DNA of 64,000 bases from Enterobacter sp. R4-368 (lineage in GTDB: Bacteria > Pseudomonadota > Gammaproteobacteria > Enterobacterales > Enterobacteriaceae). This document shows positions 33,145 through 44,800 of the stretch, piece by piece. Location of the stretch: positions 1,922,001 through 1,986,000 of the forward strand of contig NC_021500.1 in assembly GCF_000410515.1 (NCBI RefSeq). Direction: 5' to 3'. Made by a program: the position numbers and the translations under genes. Below the pieces are notes generated by a model that saw only the letters and a program-made list of their open reading frames with translations, had not been told where the DNA came from and ran no database searches. Within the stretch, counting starts at the first letter, position 1. Every line of letters begins with the position of its first letter.

Positions 33145-33903
33145 ATGGAATGCTTACTGATTGTTAACGCGGATGATTTCGGTCTCAGCAAAGGGCAGAA
33201 CTACGGCATTATCGACAGCTTTCGCCATGGTGTTGTCACCTCAACGACCGCACTGGTCAACGGCGATGCGGTGGAACATGCCGCCGGGCTGAGCCAGCGC
33301 GAGCCTTTGCTCGGCGTCGGCTTGCACTTTGCGCTGACGTTAGGTAAACCGCTGACGCCCATGCCCGGACTTACGCGTGACGGGCAACTGGGGAAATGGA
33401 TCTGGCAGCTGGCGCAGGAGGATGCGCTACCGCTGGAAGAGATAGCCGGTGAACTGGAAGCACAGTATCAACGGTTTATCGCCCTGTTTGGCCGGGAACC
33501 GACGCATCTGGACAGCCATCACCATGTGCATATGATCCCGCAGATCCTGCCCATCGTCGCAGCGTTCGCCACACAGCGCGGCGTGGCGCTGCGCATCGAT
33601 CGCCCCGCGTTGCCGCCAGATTTCGGGCTACCCGCCTCACTGCGCACGACCCAGAGTTTTAGCAGTGCGTTTTACGGCGAAGCGATTTCCGAAGCGCTCT
33701 TTTTACAGGCTCTGGATGCTTCTAACGCACGAGGAGAAAGCTCGCTGGAGATCATGTGCCACCCGGCATTTATCGATAACACCGTGCGCCAGAGCAGTTA
33801 CTGTTACCCGCGCTTAACGGAACTGGACGTGCTGACCTCGGTGTCGTTGAAATATGCGATTGCCGAGCGCGGCTACCGGCTTGGGAGCTTTCTCGATATT
33901 TAA
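33145..33903 (+). CDS. chbG: Chitooligosaccharide deacetylase ChbG
   Basis: 252 residues of the YdjC-like deacetylase fold. The metal site is visible as [13 protein letters not shown] at the start and [12 protein letters not shown] in the middle. ChbG removes one acetyl group from chitobiose-6-phosphate, which both creates the ChbR inducer and allows ChbF to act. Last gene of the operon, 12 bases after chbF, followed by a terminator. Confidence 0.96.
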   Translation: MECLLIVNADDFGLSKGQNYGIIDSFRHGVVTSTTALVNGDAVEHAAGLSQREPLLGVGLHFALTLGKPLTPMPGLTRDGQLGKWIWQLAQEDALPLEEIAGELEAQYQRFIALFGREPTHLDSHHHVHMIPQILPIVAAFATQRGVALRIDRPALPPDFGLPASLRTTQSFSSAFYGEAISEALFLQALDASNARGESSLEIMCHPAFIDNTVRQSSYCYPRLTELDVLTSVSLKYAIAERGYRLGSFLDI

Positions 33904-33910
33904 CCCACGC

Positions 33911-33936
33911 GTTGCGGCGCACTTTTGCGCCGCAAC
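33911..33936. terminator. Bidirectional terminator between chbG and the porin gene
   Basis: A perfect 11-bp stem GTTGCGGCGCA / TGCGCCGCAAC with loop CTTT, between two convergent genes. It lacks a long T run on either side. Confidence 0.65.
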
Positions 33937-33945
33937 GTTGAGCTG

Positions 33946-35970
<2,025 letters not shown>

Positions 35971-35998
35971 AAAAATCCACGTGCCACCGTGGATTTTT
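35971..35998. terminator. Terminator after the 107-residue hypothetical gene
   Basis: A perfect 11-bp stem AAAAATCCACG / CGTGGATTTTT with a six-base loop. The T tracts on both strands make it a bidirectional terminator; it lies nine bases past the stop of the minus-strand gene. Confidence 0.75.
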
Positions 35999-36007
35999 CG
36001 CCAACGC

Positions 36008-36331
36008 TTAAATCCAGTCCTCTACCGCGCCATCAAGCGGACGCAGCGGCGGCGTAATCCGTTCAATCTCCTCTTCAATATCAAATTCTGTGAGATCCTC
36101 CGCCGTGGCTAACAAAAAAGTCTGGCCTTGCGGGGAGATCCATTCAGAGATGAAATATTGCTCCTTGCGTGACAGCTCGATTTTCTGCTGCCCTTCCCGG
36201 TCGAAAAATTGCCCGTAACGCTCATCATGCTTTGATAAGTTCAGCCCCATGGCCGGGTAAACACCGCGCCACACCTCGCCATGATGCTTACCGCCCAGCA
36301 CCAGGTACTCCTGCATAATCTTCTTGCTCAT
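36008..36331 (-). CDS. Conserved hypothetical protein, 107 residues
   Basis: The start has GAGGAG three to four bases before the ATG and the gene ends in a strong terminator, so it is very likely real. It begins MSKKIMQEYLVLGGKHHGEVW and has an acidic C-terminal third (TEFDIEEEIERI). No signal peptide, membrane helix or known motif is seen. I do not recognise the family. It is divergent from the first SDR gene, 215 bases away, without an obvious link. Confidence 0.7.
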   Translation of the reverse strand: MSKKIMQEYLVLGGKHHGEVWRGVYPAMGLNLSKHDERYGQFFDREGQQKIELSRKEQYFISEWISPQGQTFLLATAEDLTEFDIEEEIERITPPLRPLDGAVEDWI

Positions 36332-36546
36332 CCGCGCTCCTCACCATGCTGTTTCTTTTAAGCGTAGACAACTCTCCGCCCGCCCTTTGAAAAGCGCACG
36401 CGACAAGCCTCAGGCTTACAGTGAAAACAACACGGCGACAGACGTCACCAGATGTCCCAAATCACGCCTATAAACGTCATTTAAGACATGCAGGGTTTGC
36501 TTATGATGCTTCCATCGCATTCATTGCTGAACCCAAGGAGTCTTGC

Positions 36547-37362
36547 ATGACCATCGCTACACAACCGCACAAAGGCACGGCTGTTATCACCGGCGCATCA
36601 ACCGGTATTGGCGCGATTTACGCCAACCGCCTGGCCAGAATGGGCTATGACCTGATTATCGTCGCCCGTAACCAAAACCGCCTGAACCAGATGGCCAGCC
36701 ACATCACGGCGGATACCACCCGCAATGTGGAAGCCGTTGCCGCCGATTTAAACGATGCCCAACAACTGCGGGCGCTGGAAGCGAAGCTGCGTGAGGATGC
36801 CAGCATCACGCTGCTGGTGAACAACGCCGGCGTCGGGACACACACGCCGCTGTTATCCAGCGATGTTGATCAGATGGAGGCGATGATTAACCTCAACGTT
36901 ACTGCCCTGACCCGCCTCACATACGCGGTCGTTCCCGGTTTTGTGGCACGCGGCGCGGGCGCCATTATCAATATCTCCTCGATTGTCGGCATCGCACCGG
37001 AACTGCTGAACGGGGTCTACGGCGGGACGAAAGCCTTTGTGCTGGCGTTTAGCCAGTCGCTGCATCATGAACTGGCGGAGAAAGGCATTCAGATCCAGGC
37101 CGTGTTACCCGGCGCAACAGCAACGCCTTTCTGGGACAACGGCGGTTTGCCGCTGGAACAGCTGGATAAATCCATTGTGATGAGTGCTTACGATCTGGTC
37201 GACGCCGCACTGGTTGGCTTCGCCCAGGGTGAGCTTGTCACCATCCCCTCACTGCACAACGACGCGGACTGGCAGGCAATGGAACAGCGCCGACAGGCCA
37301 TGCTGCCCAATCTCTCCAGCAACGTACCGGCTGAGCGCTACCGCCCGGCTACCACGCACTGA
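36547..37362 (+). CDS. SDR-family oxidoreductase
   Basis: 271 residues from ATG 36547 (AAGGAG about seven bases upstream). Classical SDR features: TGASTGIG cofactor motif at about 16-23, NNAG, catalytic serine in NISSIVG and YGGTK (YxxxK). The arginine in VARNQNR after the second strand suggests NADPH. Substrate unknown. It leads a run of SDR, SDR and MFS genes on the same strand that ends with a GlxA-type regulator. Confidence 0.9.
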   Translation: MTIATQPHKGTAVITGASTGIGAIYANRLARMGYDLIIVARNQNRLNQMASHITADTTRNVEAVAADLNDAQQLRALEAKLREDASITLLVNNAGVGTHTPLLSSDVDQMEAMINLNVTALTRLTYAVVPGFVARGAGAIINISSIVGIAPELLNGVYGGTKAFVLAFSQSLHHELAEKGIQIQAVLPGATATPFWDNGGLPLEQLDKSIVMSAYDLVDAALVGFAQGELVTIPSLHNDADWQAMEQRRQAMLPNLSSNVPAERYRPATTH

Positions 37363-37391
37363 ACATCCATTTCAAACCGAGGGCTTTCTTT

Positions 37392-38153
37392 ATGAAACTG
37401 ACAGGCAATACGATTTTTATTACCGGCGGCACTTCAGGCATTGGCCGCGCGATGGCGGAAAAATTTCACCAGTTGGGCAATAAAGTGATCATCTCCGGAC
37501 GGCGAAAAGCGCTGCTGGATAGCGTCACAGAAGCCAACCCAGGCATGGATTCCGTGGTGCTGGACGTCACGCAGGCCGCAAGCATCAAAGCGGCGGCGCA
37601 TGAGGTGCTGTCGCGCTACCCGGCGCTGAACGTGGTTATCAACAATGCGGGCATTATGCCGTTCGACAACCCCGCCGGGGAACTTGATGACGCGATGGCC
37701 ACCACGCTGTTAGACACCAACTTGTTAGGCCCGGTGCGGGTAAGCGCGGCGTTTATTGAGCATCTGAAAAAGCAGCCGGACGCGGTACTTATCAATAACA
37801 GTTCGATTCTGGCGTTCTTACCGCTCGTCAGTAACGCGCTCTATTCGGCGACCAAAGCCGCGATCCACTCCTACACCTTGTCCCAGCGCTTCCTGCTGAA
37901 GGATTTTGGCATCAAGGTTATCGAAATTTCGCCGCCGTGGGTGGATACCGACCTGATCTATAAAAGTGGCGACACCCGTGCGATGCCGCTGCCGGACTTT
38001 ATCCAGCAGACCTTCGACAAGCTGGGCACCGATACCATTGAAGCCATTGTCGATAGTGTGCTGCCCGCGCGCGCCAACCCTGGTGCGAACGAACATGAGA
38101 TGGTCAACGCCTTTAACCAGGCGATGGTGGACAACCCGATCCCTGTGGCGTAA
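37392..38153 (+). CDS. SDR-family oxidoreductase, DltE-like
   Basis: 253 residues. Motifs: TGGTSGIG (12-19), SGRRKA (NADPH preference), NNAG, serine in NNSSILA and catalytic YSATK. The overall pattern, including ISPPWVDTDLI, resembles the DltE/YdfG-like group. It follows the first SDR gene by 29 bases. A GC-rich hairpin without a T tail lies at 38160-38179, before the MFS gene. Confidence 0.9.
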   Translation: MKLTGNTIFITGGTSGIGRAMAEKFHQLGNKVIISGRRKALLDSVTEANPGMDSVVLDVTQAASIKAAAHEVLSRYPALNVVINNAGIMPFDNPAGELDDAMATTLLDTNLLGPVRVSAAFIEHLKKQPDAVLINNSSILAFLPLVSNALYSATKAAIHSYTLSQRFLLKDFGIKVIEISPPWVDTDLIYKSGDTRAMPLPDFIQQTFDKLGTDTIEAIVDSVLPARANPGANEHEMVNAFNQAMVDNPIPVA

Positions 38154-38192
38154 TCGAATTGCGGGGCCTGGGCCCCGCAGCGGGAGTGAATG

Positions 38193-39392
38193 ATGAATAA
38201 TCGGTTATCTCTGGCGCAACGACGCGCGCTGTGGGCGCTGAGCCTGGCGTATTTTATTCAGGCCACGGGGGCGCTATCGGTAGCGGGCAGCCTGAGCGCC
38301 ATCTCCCATGAATGGGGGTTAAGCGATGGTCAAAGCGCGCGTTTACTCGCTATTTTCGGCCTGACCTTTGCCATCAGCGCACCGCTGGCGCAGGTGTTTC
38401 TGGGTCATATGATGCGCAAATACCAGGTGCTGGCCGGGATGCTGGTGTTCGGCCTCGGGGCGTTTATTTTCGCCATCGCCCCCGATTACACCGCGCTGGT
38501 TATCTCCCGTGTGGTGATGGGGCTGGGCGCATCGCTGATTGGCCCGGTGCTGGTGGCGCTCGGCGCAGAACTCGTCACACAACATGAACGCGGCAGCGCT
38601 ATTGCCACGATCCTGCTCGGCGTCTCCATGGCGAGTATGGTCGGCATTCCGCTGGCGGCGTGGATCGCAAATGGTTGGGGGGCAAGAACGTTATTTGCCC
38701 TTGTCGCGCTGGTGAGTGTGCTGACCGCGCTGGCCGTCTGGTTCTCGGTGCCGAACATCGTTAAAGGGGTGGACATCCGTTTACGCCAGGTAGGACAGGT
38801 GTTAATGGATGGCAAATCGCTAGCGGCGTTTTTGGTGGTCTTTTTCATTACCTCCGGCGTGTATGACATGTATGCCTTTATTTCGCCGATGATCCGCGAT
38901 CGCTGGCAGGGCGATACCGCCAGTGTTTCGGTTGCGCTGACGGTGATTGGTGTTGCCGGGATTTTGGGGAACTTGTTTGTTGGCCGCGCCGCACGCCGTT
39001 ATAGCGCCGAACGGTTACTGGTCACTGGCATCACTATGCTGGTGCTGGATATGCTGCTGCTTATGATCCTGCCCGGTAAGCTGGCGCTGCTCTATTTGTT
39101 ACTGGTGCTGTGGGCGTTTTCTACCGATCTTCTGTGGCCAACCCAGCAGCGGCGGATTGTCGAGATCGCGTCGGCGGCGACACGCGGGATCTCGCTCGCC
39201 CTGACCAGCGCATTTATGTTTTGCGGCATTGGTTTTGGCTCGGCGGTCGCTTCATGGCTCTATCCGCTGTTCGGCTTTTATGGTGTGATGCTAAGCGCAG
39301 TCCTGTTTTTACTGTTGGCGCTTATCAGTTTATGGATCTCTGAACGATTACGCGTTCGGAGCCAGGCTTTGCAGGCCGCAAGCGTATGTTAA
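38193..39392 (+). CDS. MFS transporter (arabinose-efflux/YdhP-like)
   Basis: 399 residues from ATG 38193 (one codon earlier also possible), with GGGAGTG upstream. Twelve hydrophobic helices and the drug-exporter motif in ISRVVMGLGASLIGPV (motif C-like) suggest a proton-driven efflux pump for small molecules. Its stop overlaps one of the two possible starts of the GlxA-type regulator. Co-location with SDR genes suggests export of a reduced or toxic compound, which is inference. Confidence 0.88.
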   Translation: MNNRLSLAQRRALWALSLAYFIQATGALSVAGSLSAISHEWGLSDGQSARLLAIFGLTFAISAPLAQVFLGHMMRKYQVLAGMLVFGLGAFIFAIAPDYTALVISRVVMGLGASLIGPVLVALGAELVTQHERGSAIATILLGVSMASMVGIPLAAWIANGWGARTLFALVALVSVLTALAVWFSVPNIVKGVDIRLRQVGQVLMDGKSLAAFLVVFFITSGVYDMYAFISPMIRDRWQGDTASVSVALTVIGVAGILGNLFVGRAARRYSAERLLVTGITMLVLDMLLLMILPGKLALLYLLLVLWAFSTDLLWPTQQRRIVEIASAATRGISLALTSAFMFCGIGFGSAVASWLYPLFGFYGVMLSAVLFLLLALISLWISERLRVRSQALQAASVC

Positions 39393-39403
39393 AGGGTGTC
39401 GCG

Positions 39404-40339
39404 ATGCACAAAATTGGATTACTTATTTCCGACCATTTTCAGATGCTGGCGCTGTCCACCTTGACGGTGTTTGAGTTCGCCAACATGGTTGCCGGTGAAG
39501 CGTTTTATCAGCCAACGGTCTACTCAGAATTCGGCGGCACTGTTTATTCCTCATCCGGTATTGGCGTCGAGTCCCGAGCGCTGGAAAGCGTCACGCAAAT
39601 CGACACCTGGCTGGTCGCGGGTGTGCTGTCGCCTGTGGATGAACCGGCCAGCGCTGGCATTGTTCACTTTCTGCAAACCACCGCGCTACAGGCGCGCCGC
39701 ATCGCGGGGATCTGCACCGGCGCATTTGTGCTGGCGCAGGCAGGTTTGCTGGAGAAAAAGCGCGCCACCACGCACTGGGCGCATGCCCGAAGCCTGGTGC
39801 TGCAACATCCTGACGTTCAGCTTGAAGACGATCGTATTTTTATCATTGATGATCGTATCTGGACGTCCGCCGGAATGACGGCCGGGCTGGATATGGCGCT
39901 CGGCATGGTGGAAAAAGATCTGGGTGCCGAGGCAGCCCGTGTCGTCGCGCACCGGCTGGTGATGAATCAACGCCGCTCCGGCGGGCAGACGCAGCACTCT
40001 GAAATGCTGGCGCTGGCACCGCGCTCGGATCGGCTGCAAAGCGCGCTGGAGTACGCCCGCAATAATCTGAAAAAAGCGCTGACGGTGGAACTGCTGGCCG
40101 ATGCGGTTCACGTGAGCGCCCGCCAGCTCAGCCGCCTGTTTCGCCAGGAGACGGGTAAATCGCCAGCGAAAGCGATTGAAGGATTACGGCTGGAAGCGGC
40201 GAGGCTGATGATTGAGCAAAGCCGGCTTTCGCTGGATACGATTGCCCGTGAAGCCGGTTTTCGCGATCGTCGCCATATGCGGGAAGTTTTCGTGCGTGGT
40301 TACGGTATCCCGCCGCAGTCGCTGCGCACCGGCCGCTGA
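39404..40339 (+). CDS. GlxA-family AraC-type regulator
   Basis: About 311 residues. A DJ-1/PfpI-like N-terminal domain (about 1-170; GICTGAFVLAQAGLLEKKRATTHWAHA) is followed by a C-terminal AraC helix-turn-helix pair (about 205-305; LSRLFRQETGKSPAKAIE and IAREAGFRDRRHMREVF). ATG 39404 is preferred because GGGTG lies five bases upstream; ATG 39386 overlaps the MFS gene. It probably regulates the SDR-SDR-MFS genes it is transcribed with. Confidence 0.9.
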   Translation: MHKIGLLISDHFQMLALSTLTVFEFANMVAGEAFYQPTVYSEFGGTVYSSSGIGVESRALESVTQIDTWLVAGVLSPVDEPASAGIVHFLQTTALQARRIAGICTGAFVLAQAGLLEKKRATTHWAHARSLVLQHPDVQLEDDRIFIIDDRIWTSAGMTAGLDMALGMVEKDLGAEAARVVAHRLVMNQRRSGGQTQHSEMLALAPRSDRLQSALEYARNNLKKALTVELLADAVHVSARQLSRLFRQETGKSPAKAIEGLRLEAARLMIEQSRLSLDTIAREAGFRDRRHMREVFVRGYGIPPQSLRTGR

Positions 40340-40454
40340 GGTTTCATACCGATTTTCATTCCTGCGGTGAAAGAGCTAATGCCAGAAATGGGTTTTTTAT
40401 GCTGGCAGGCGGCGTAGACTAACCTGAACTTTCTCATGAAATCAGGAGTATAAA

Positions 40455-40745
40455 ATGAACGATACCGTAACGGTTGTTGCGACCATTACCGCCCATGCCG
40501 GTTGCCGTGAAAAGGTGGCCGGGGCGCTTAAAACCGTTGAACGCGATGTGCAGGGCGAACCGGGTTGTCTCTCTTATCAGCTACATGTCAACCGTGAAAA
40601 CGACCACCAGTTCGTGATGATTGAGCGCTGGGCATCGGCAAAAATGCTGGAGCAACATAGCCAGGCTGCGCCATTCAGGGCGTTAGTCAGCGCCATTGAC
40701 GGGCTCGCCGATCTTAACGTCATGACCCTGAGCAGCGGTGCTTAA
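40455..40745 (+). CDS. Antibiotic biosynthesis monooxygenase-domain protein (YgiN-like)
   Basis: 96 residues of the ABM ferredoxin-like fold: VATITAHAGCREKVAGALKTV, GCLSYQLHVNRENDHQFVMIERWAS and HSQAAPFRALV. Related YgiN acts as a quinol monooxygenase; others use no cofactor. CAGGAG is about seven bases before the ATG. Stands alone between the GlxA-type gene and a convergent AraC gene. Confidence 0.85.
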   Translation: MNDTVTVVATITAHAGCREKVAGALKTVERDVQGEPGCLSYQLHVNRENDHQFVMIERWASAKMLEQHSQAAPFRALVSAIDGLADLNVMTLSSGA

Positions 40746-40776
40746 TCATTGATGGTTTTCAGTGAGCAAAATCTTT

Positions 40777-40809
40777 AAACGGGTTGGCGATTTTTGCCAG
40801 CCCGTTTTT
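40777..40809. terminator. Bidirectional terminator between the ABM and AraC genes
   Basis: A 12-bp stem AAACGGGTTGGC / GCCAGCCCGTTT with one wobble pair, followed by TT. It lies between convergent genes. Confidence 0.75.
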
Positions 40810-40822
40810 GCATGCACAGCCG

Positions 40823-41755
40823 CTATGGCTGAGGCGTTAGCAGATGGGTTCGGCGTTTTCGGTATTGCGCGGGACTCACACCATACAGCCGCTTAAACCC
40901 TTTCGAAAACGAGGACAGCGAAAGAAACCCGCATCGTTCGGCGATGGCGTCGATAGTTAAACCCGCGTGCGTAATGAGTAACTGCGAGGCCATCGCCATA
41001 CGCAGCTGGGAAAGCCACGCCTGCGGCGTAAGCGGATAGCTGCGGGCAAAATAGCGGGCAAATGTCGCGCGGGATAAAAAGCATCGTTCGGCCATGGTTT
41101 CCAGAGTCCACGGGTGCGCAGGATCGGCGATGACGGCCAGCAACGCGGGAGCAAGCCGTTTATTGCTCATCAGCCTGAGCAGACCGGCGGGCGGCTCATG
41201 TAGTGCGAGCAACAGACGCAAGATCAGCGCCAGCAGCGTATCGGCCAGCCCTTTGGCAATCGTCGCATTCCCCGGCAACGAACCGAGACTTTCCCGCACC
41301 AGCATCATCAGCAACATTTCCAGTTCAGGACACGCCTGCCAGTGGTTTGTTTGCAGATGAATAAGGCGGCTTTCATGGGCAAACAACCAGCCGCTGTGCG
41401 GGCCAAAATCAAATTCACCGCACAGCACTTCCACCGCCGCGCCCTTCGCCGGGCTTCGGACTTCTGTCAGGATGCCGTTGTCATGCTTTAGCGCCGGAAC
41501 AATCTGCCCCCACTCGACCAGGCTCTGAAGCAGATGCGGCGAACCGTGGGGAAGCAGGAGCACATCGCCTGCGCACACATCCACATTTCTGCCTTCTACC
41601 ATCAGCCTCGCTTCGCCGTGCAAAACCACATGCCAGGGCACCACGCCAGGCGCGAGTTGTTGATGGTCGGCTTCCCACCGCCCGGCAAAGCGGCAGTGGA
41701 GGTTTACAGCGCATAGTGGCGCCAGCATCGCAAGCAGTTGGCTGAGGCTATCCAC
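40823..41755 (-). CDS. AraC-family regulator with cupin sensor domain
   Basis: 310 residues from GTG 41755; an internal ATG at about residue 9 is an alternative. The N-terminal cupin (WHVVLHGEARLMVEG, VCAGDVLLLPHGSPH) is of the Cupin_6 type, as in RclR. The C-terminal AraC DNA-binding region is at about 205-300 (MAERCFLSRATFARYFARSY; IDAIAERCGFLSLSSFSKGFKRLYGVSP). It is divergent from the AhpD-like gene and probably regulates it. RclR-type relatives sense reactive chlorine through cysteines; here the effector is unknown. Confidence 0.88.
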   Translation of the reverse strand: MDSLSQLLAMLAPLCAVNLHCRFAGRWEADHQQLAPGVVPWHVVLHGEARLMVEGRNVDVCAGDVLLLPHGSPHLLQSLVEWGQIVPALKHDNGILTEVRSPAKGAAVEVLCGEFDFGPHSGWLFAHESRLIHLQTNHWQACPELEMLLMMLVRESLGSLPGNATIAKGLADTLLALILRLLLALHEPPAGLLRLMSNKRLAPALLAVIADPAHPWTLETMAERCFLSRATFARYFARSYPLTPQAWLSQLRMAMASQLLITHAGLTIDAIAERCGFLSLSSFSKGFKRLYGVSPAQYRKRRTHLLTPQP

Positions 41756-41877
41756 ACTTCCCTCTGAGACGATAAGACAAAAAATAGAGACGATGTATAA
41801 CAGTTACCCGCAAGCTATCTCCCTATGATGAGCACATCGCCGATACGGCGGAACCCATACACTGACAGGAGATAATC

Positions 41878-42417
41878 ATGAGCCGTTTAACATCCATTCA
41901 ACCCGAAAACGCTACCGATAAAACCGCCGATCTTTTCGGTGCCATTAAGAAAGCGATGGGTAAAGTACCTAATGCCTACCAGACCATTGGCATTGCCCCG
42001 GATATGCTTGCTCAGGCGTTACAACATAATGCCGCACTGGCAAAAAGTTCGCTGAATAAAAAAGAGCTGGAAGCAATCAACTTACTGGTCAGTGAAATTT
42101 CCGGCTGTGACTACTGCCTGGCCGCGCATACGTTAACAGGAAAAATGGCGGGTTATAGCGTGGAACAAACGCAACAGCTGCGCCGTGGCGAATTCCCTGA
42201 AGATGCGCACATTGACGCGCTGCTGAAATTCGTAAAAACCGTGGTCACCACGCACGGTACGCTGCCGGCAGAAAAGGTTGAATCGCTGCGCAGCGCCGGT
42301 TTCGCGGATCGTCAGATTGTCGAGATAATCAGCGCTATCAGCGCCATTCTGTTTACCAATATGATTAACCGCGTCAACGACACGGTTGTGGATTTCCCGC
42401 AAGCCGCCGCACTGTAA
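41878..42417 (+). CDS. Carboxymuconolactone decarboxylase/AhpD-like protein
   Basis: 179 residues. The alkylhydroperoxidase motif is present: glutamate in KELEAIN, C77xxC80 in SGCDYCLAAH and the downstream histidine. AhpD-like members reduce peroxides through this CxxC. ACAGGAG is about seven bases upstream of the ATG. Divergent from the cupin-AraC regulator, so an oxidant-inducible pair is likely. Ends in a strong terminator. Confidence 0.9.
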   Translation: MSRLTSIQPENATDKTADLFGAIKKAMGKVPNAYQTIGIAPDMLAQALQHNAALAKSSLNKKELEAINLLVSEISGCDYCLAAHTLTGKMAGYSVEQTQQLRRGEFPEDAHIDALLKFVKTVVTTHGTLPAEKVESLRSAGFADRQIVEIISAISAILFTNMINRVNDTVVDFPQAAAL

Positions 42418-42424
42418 CGCTCCG

Positions 42425-42459
42425 CCAGGCTTCCCCATTATGCGGGAAGCCTGGTTTTT
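42425..42459 (+). terminator. Terminator after the AhpD-like gene
   Basis: A perfect 11-bp stem CCAGGCTTCCC (42425-42435) / GGGAAGCCTGG (42444-42454) followed by five T residues. A textbook intrinsic terminator. Confidence 0.9.
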
Positions 42460-42674
42460 CCTTCCCGTTTCCAGGCCCCCATACGTCGTTATCATGCCGC
42501 CCTGGCAGAGCGATCGCGAACCACAACCACAAAAGACTCACTCATACCTTTCGCGATAATGAACATCCCTGACTAATGAGCACGATGTACGTTATGCGAT
42601 CATCTGCTGAGTGCAAAAAACGCCCATGACTAACGCAACGGCGAGTTAAAAAACCGGGAGCTGGTCGGCGAGTT

Positions 42675-43586
42675 TTACTCATTTTCCAACCAGTCAATGA
42701 AGAACTGGGTAAAGGCGGTAACCGGCAGCGGCTGCAACCGTCGCTGTGGATAGACAAATTGCAGCCCGACATTTTTTTTATCAAAGCGGCTGAACCCAAT
42801 AAAACTTTCAGCAAACAGCAGGTGCAGCCTCCCCTGTTCCACATCGCGCTTTACATCCCACCATGACTTGCTGGCAATCCCCGCATCCGCCAGCACCCAC
42901 TGGCGGAGTAGCGCACCATCGTCGCATATCATGGCTGGGGTAAAGCGTACTGCGCTCTGTTTACCGTCATGCTCAAAACGCCATTCGTTCATGACCATTC
43001 CGCGCAGTTCCAGCGCAAGGCATCGGTGGTTGTGCAGATCCTCAATGGCCGCTGGTGTGCCTGCTGTCCGGAGATAGTTAGTGGAAGCGACCAGTACCCT
43101 GTGATTCGGGCGGATATTTCTGACTACCAGGCTGCTGTCTGGCAGGTTTCCGAAGCGAATGCTCATGTCCAGACGATTGGCGACCAGATCGGCGACATTT
43201 TCGCCCAGGTATACCGAGCTTTTCACTGCCGGATGCAGCCGGGAAAAATCAAGCAGGGCCGGGCTGAGATACTGTCGGCCAAAATCGGAGGGGGCCGAAA
43301 TGCGGATATTACCGCTGAGCACCCCTTCTTTTTGCGTAAGCAGCGACTCAGCATGGTTCATTTCATCCAGTACGCGCAGTGCAGCGTGATAGAACTCCTC
43401 ACCCGCACGCGTCATGGTAATAGCGCGGGTGGAGCGGTGGAATAGCCGGGTCTGATAACGCTCTTCAATCGCCTTCAGCCTTGCGGTCATGGTTGCCGGC
43501 GAAAGCCCCATCCGGCGACCGGCGGCTGAAAGCCCGCCCGCCTCCACCACGGCAACCAGCAGTGCCATATCTTCAAGCTTTCCCAT
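42675..43586 (-). CDS. LysR-family regulator
   Basis: 303 residues. The N-terminal winged helix is at 1-60 (VVEAGGLSAAGRRMGLSPATMTARLKAIEERYQTRLFHRSTR) and the effector domain at about 88-300. The start of the effector domain, GNIRISAPSDFGRQYL, fits the group often found beside oxidoreductase genes. It is divergent from the Old Yellow Enzyme gene, about 100 bases away, which it probably regulates. The ribosome binding site is weak. Confidence 0.9.
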   Translation of the reverse strand: MGKLEDMALLVAVVEAGGLSAAGRRMGLSPATMTARLKAIEERYQTRLFHRSTRAITMTRAGEEFYHAALRVLDEMNHAESLLTQKEGVLSGNIRISAPSDFGRQYLSPALLDFSRLHPAVKSSVYLGENVADLVANRLDMSIRFGNLPDSSLVVRNIRPNHRVLVASTNYLRTAGTPAAIEDLHNHRCLALELRGMVMNEWRFEHDGKQSAVRFTPAMICDDGALLRQWVLADAGIASKSWWDVKRDVEQGRLHLLFAESFIGFSRFDKKNVGLQFVYPQRRLQPLPVTAFTQFFIDWLENE

Positions 43587-43686
43587 TATTCAGTAATCCT
43601 GAAAAGAGAATCATATTTTAATGCCATTATCAAAATATCTGACGCCGCGTAAAGTGCTTTTAAAGATTCATTACGGGGGACAGAAA

Positions 43687-44796
43687 ATGGGAAATCGTAC
43701 ACTTTTTGAGAGCTACCACCTGAAGGCGCTCAACCTGAAAAACCGGATCGTGATGGCGCCGATGACGCGGGCGCGGGCGTTACAGCCGGGAAACGTTCCT
43801 TCCGCACTAATGGCGGCTTACTACCAGCAGCGTGCCAGCGCGGGATTGATTATTACCGAAGCCACGCAGATTTCACCTCAGGGGCAGGGGTACTCCTGGA
43901 CACCTGGCCTGCACTCCGCTGAGCAGGTTGAAGGATGGCGGCTCACCACCGAAGCCGTTCACCGTGCAGGCGGGATTATCTTCTCCCAGCTCTGGCACGT
44001 TGGGCGCATGTCATATGCGGGTTTCCATAAAGACGGCAAACCGGTCGCGCCGTCTGCGCTCGCGCCCGATGCCCAGGTATGGGTGGTGGATGAGCAGGGT
44101 GAAGGACATATGGTCGACTGTCCGGTGCCGCGGGCACTTGAGCATGCCGATATTCAGCAGATCATTGCTGATTACCGGCAGGCCGCAGTAAACGCCATTA
44201 ACGCCGGTTTTGATGGTGTTGAGGTGCACGGCGGTAATGGTTATCTGATCGATCAGTTTCTTCGCCGGACATCAAACAAACGTACCGATGAGTATGGCGG
44301 CAGCCTGGCTAACCGGATCCGTTTCGCGCAGGAGGTGCTGGAAGCCATCAGCGACGCTATCGGCAATACGCGCACGGGCATACGCCTTTCCCCGTTCATC
44401 ACCCAGCGCGGAATGAACGATCCGCAGGTGACTGACGCGATCCTCGCGCTGGCTGCATGGTGTGAAAAGAGAGGTATCGCCTATATCCACCTGGCAGAGG
44501 CGGACTGGGACGATGCCCCGCAGGTGCCTGATGATTTTCGTCAAACATTACGCGCCACCTTCAGCGGCACGCTTATCGTCGCCGGAAATTATACCCAGGA
44601 CAAAGCGGACAAACTCCTTAAGGCGGGTCTGGCCGACCTGATTGCCTTTGGCCGCCCGTTCATTGCCAACCCTGACCTGCCGTACCGGCTCAGGAATCAC
44701 CTTCCCTTAGCGGTCGTAAACAATCCCGCCACGCTCTTTGGCGGCAGCAGCGCAGGCTATACCGATTATCCGTTCTACAAAACCGACGAGGCGTAA
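43687..44796 (+). CDS. Old Yellow Enzyme-family alkene reductase (NemA-like)
   Basis: 369 residues from ATG 43687 with GGGGGA seven bases upstream. FMN-binding TIM barrel signs: NRIVMAPMTRARA, QLWHVGRMS, and the substrate-anchoring histidine-asparagine pair in EVHGGNGYLIDQFLR, then RTDEYGGSLANR and the phosphate site IAFGRPFIANPDLPYRL. It reduces activated C=C bonds or nitro groups of electrophiles with NAD(P)H, in the manner of NemA. Followed four bases later by an SDR-like gene and then a SnoaL gene, all facing away from the LysR gene. Confidence 0.93.
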   Translation: MGNRTLFESYHLKALNLKNRIVMAPMTRARALQPGNVPSALMAAYYQQRASAGLIITEATQISPQGQGYSWTPGLHSAEQVEGWRLTTEAVHRAGGIIFSQLWHVGRMSYAGFHKDGKPVAPSALAPDAQVWVVDEQGEGHMVDCPVPRALEHADIQQIIADYRQAAVNAINAGFDGVEVHGGNGYLIDQFLRRTSNKRTDEYGGSLANRIRFAQEVLEAISDAIGNTRTGIRLSPFITQRGMNDPQVTDAILALAAWCEKRGIAYIHLAEADWDDAPQVPDDFRQTLRATFSGTLIVAGNYTQDKADKLLKAGLADLIAFGRPFIANPDLPYRLRNHLPLAVVNNPATLFGGSSAGYTDYPFYKTDEA

Positions 44797-44800
44797 AGTG

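Noticed and set aside
38160..38179. GC-rich hairpin between the DltE-like SDR and MFS genes
   Set aside because: Stem of eight or nine pairs but no T run; not listed as a terminator because the genes look co-transcribed.
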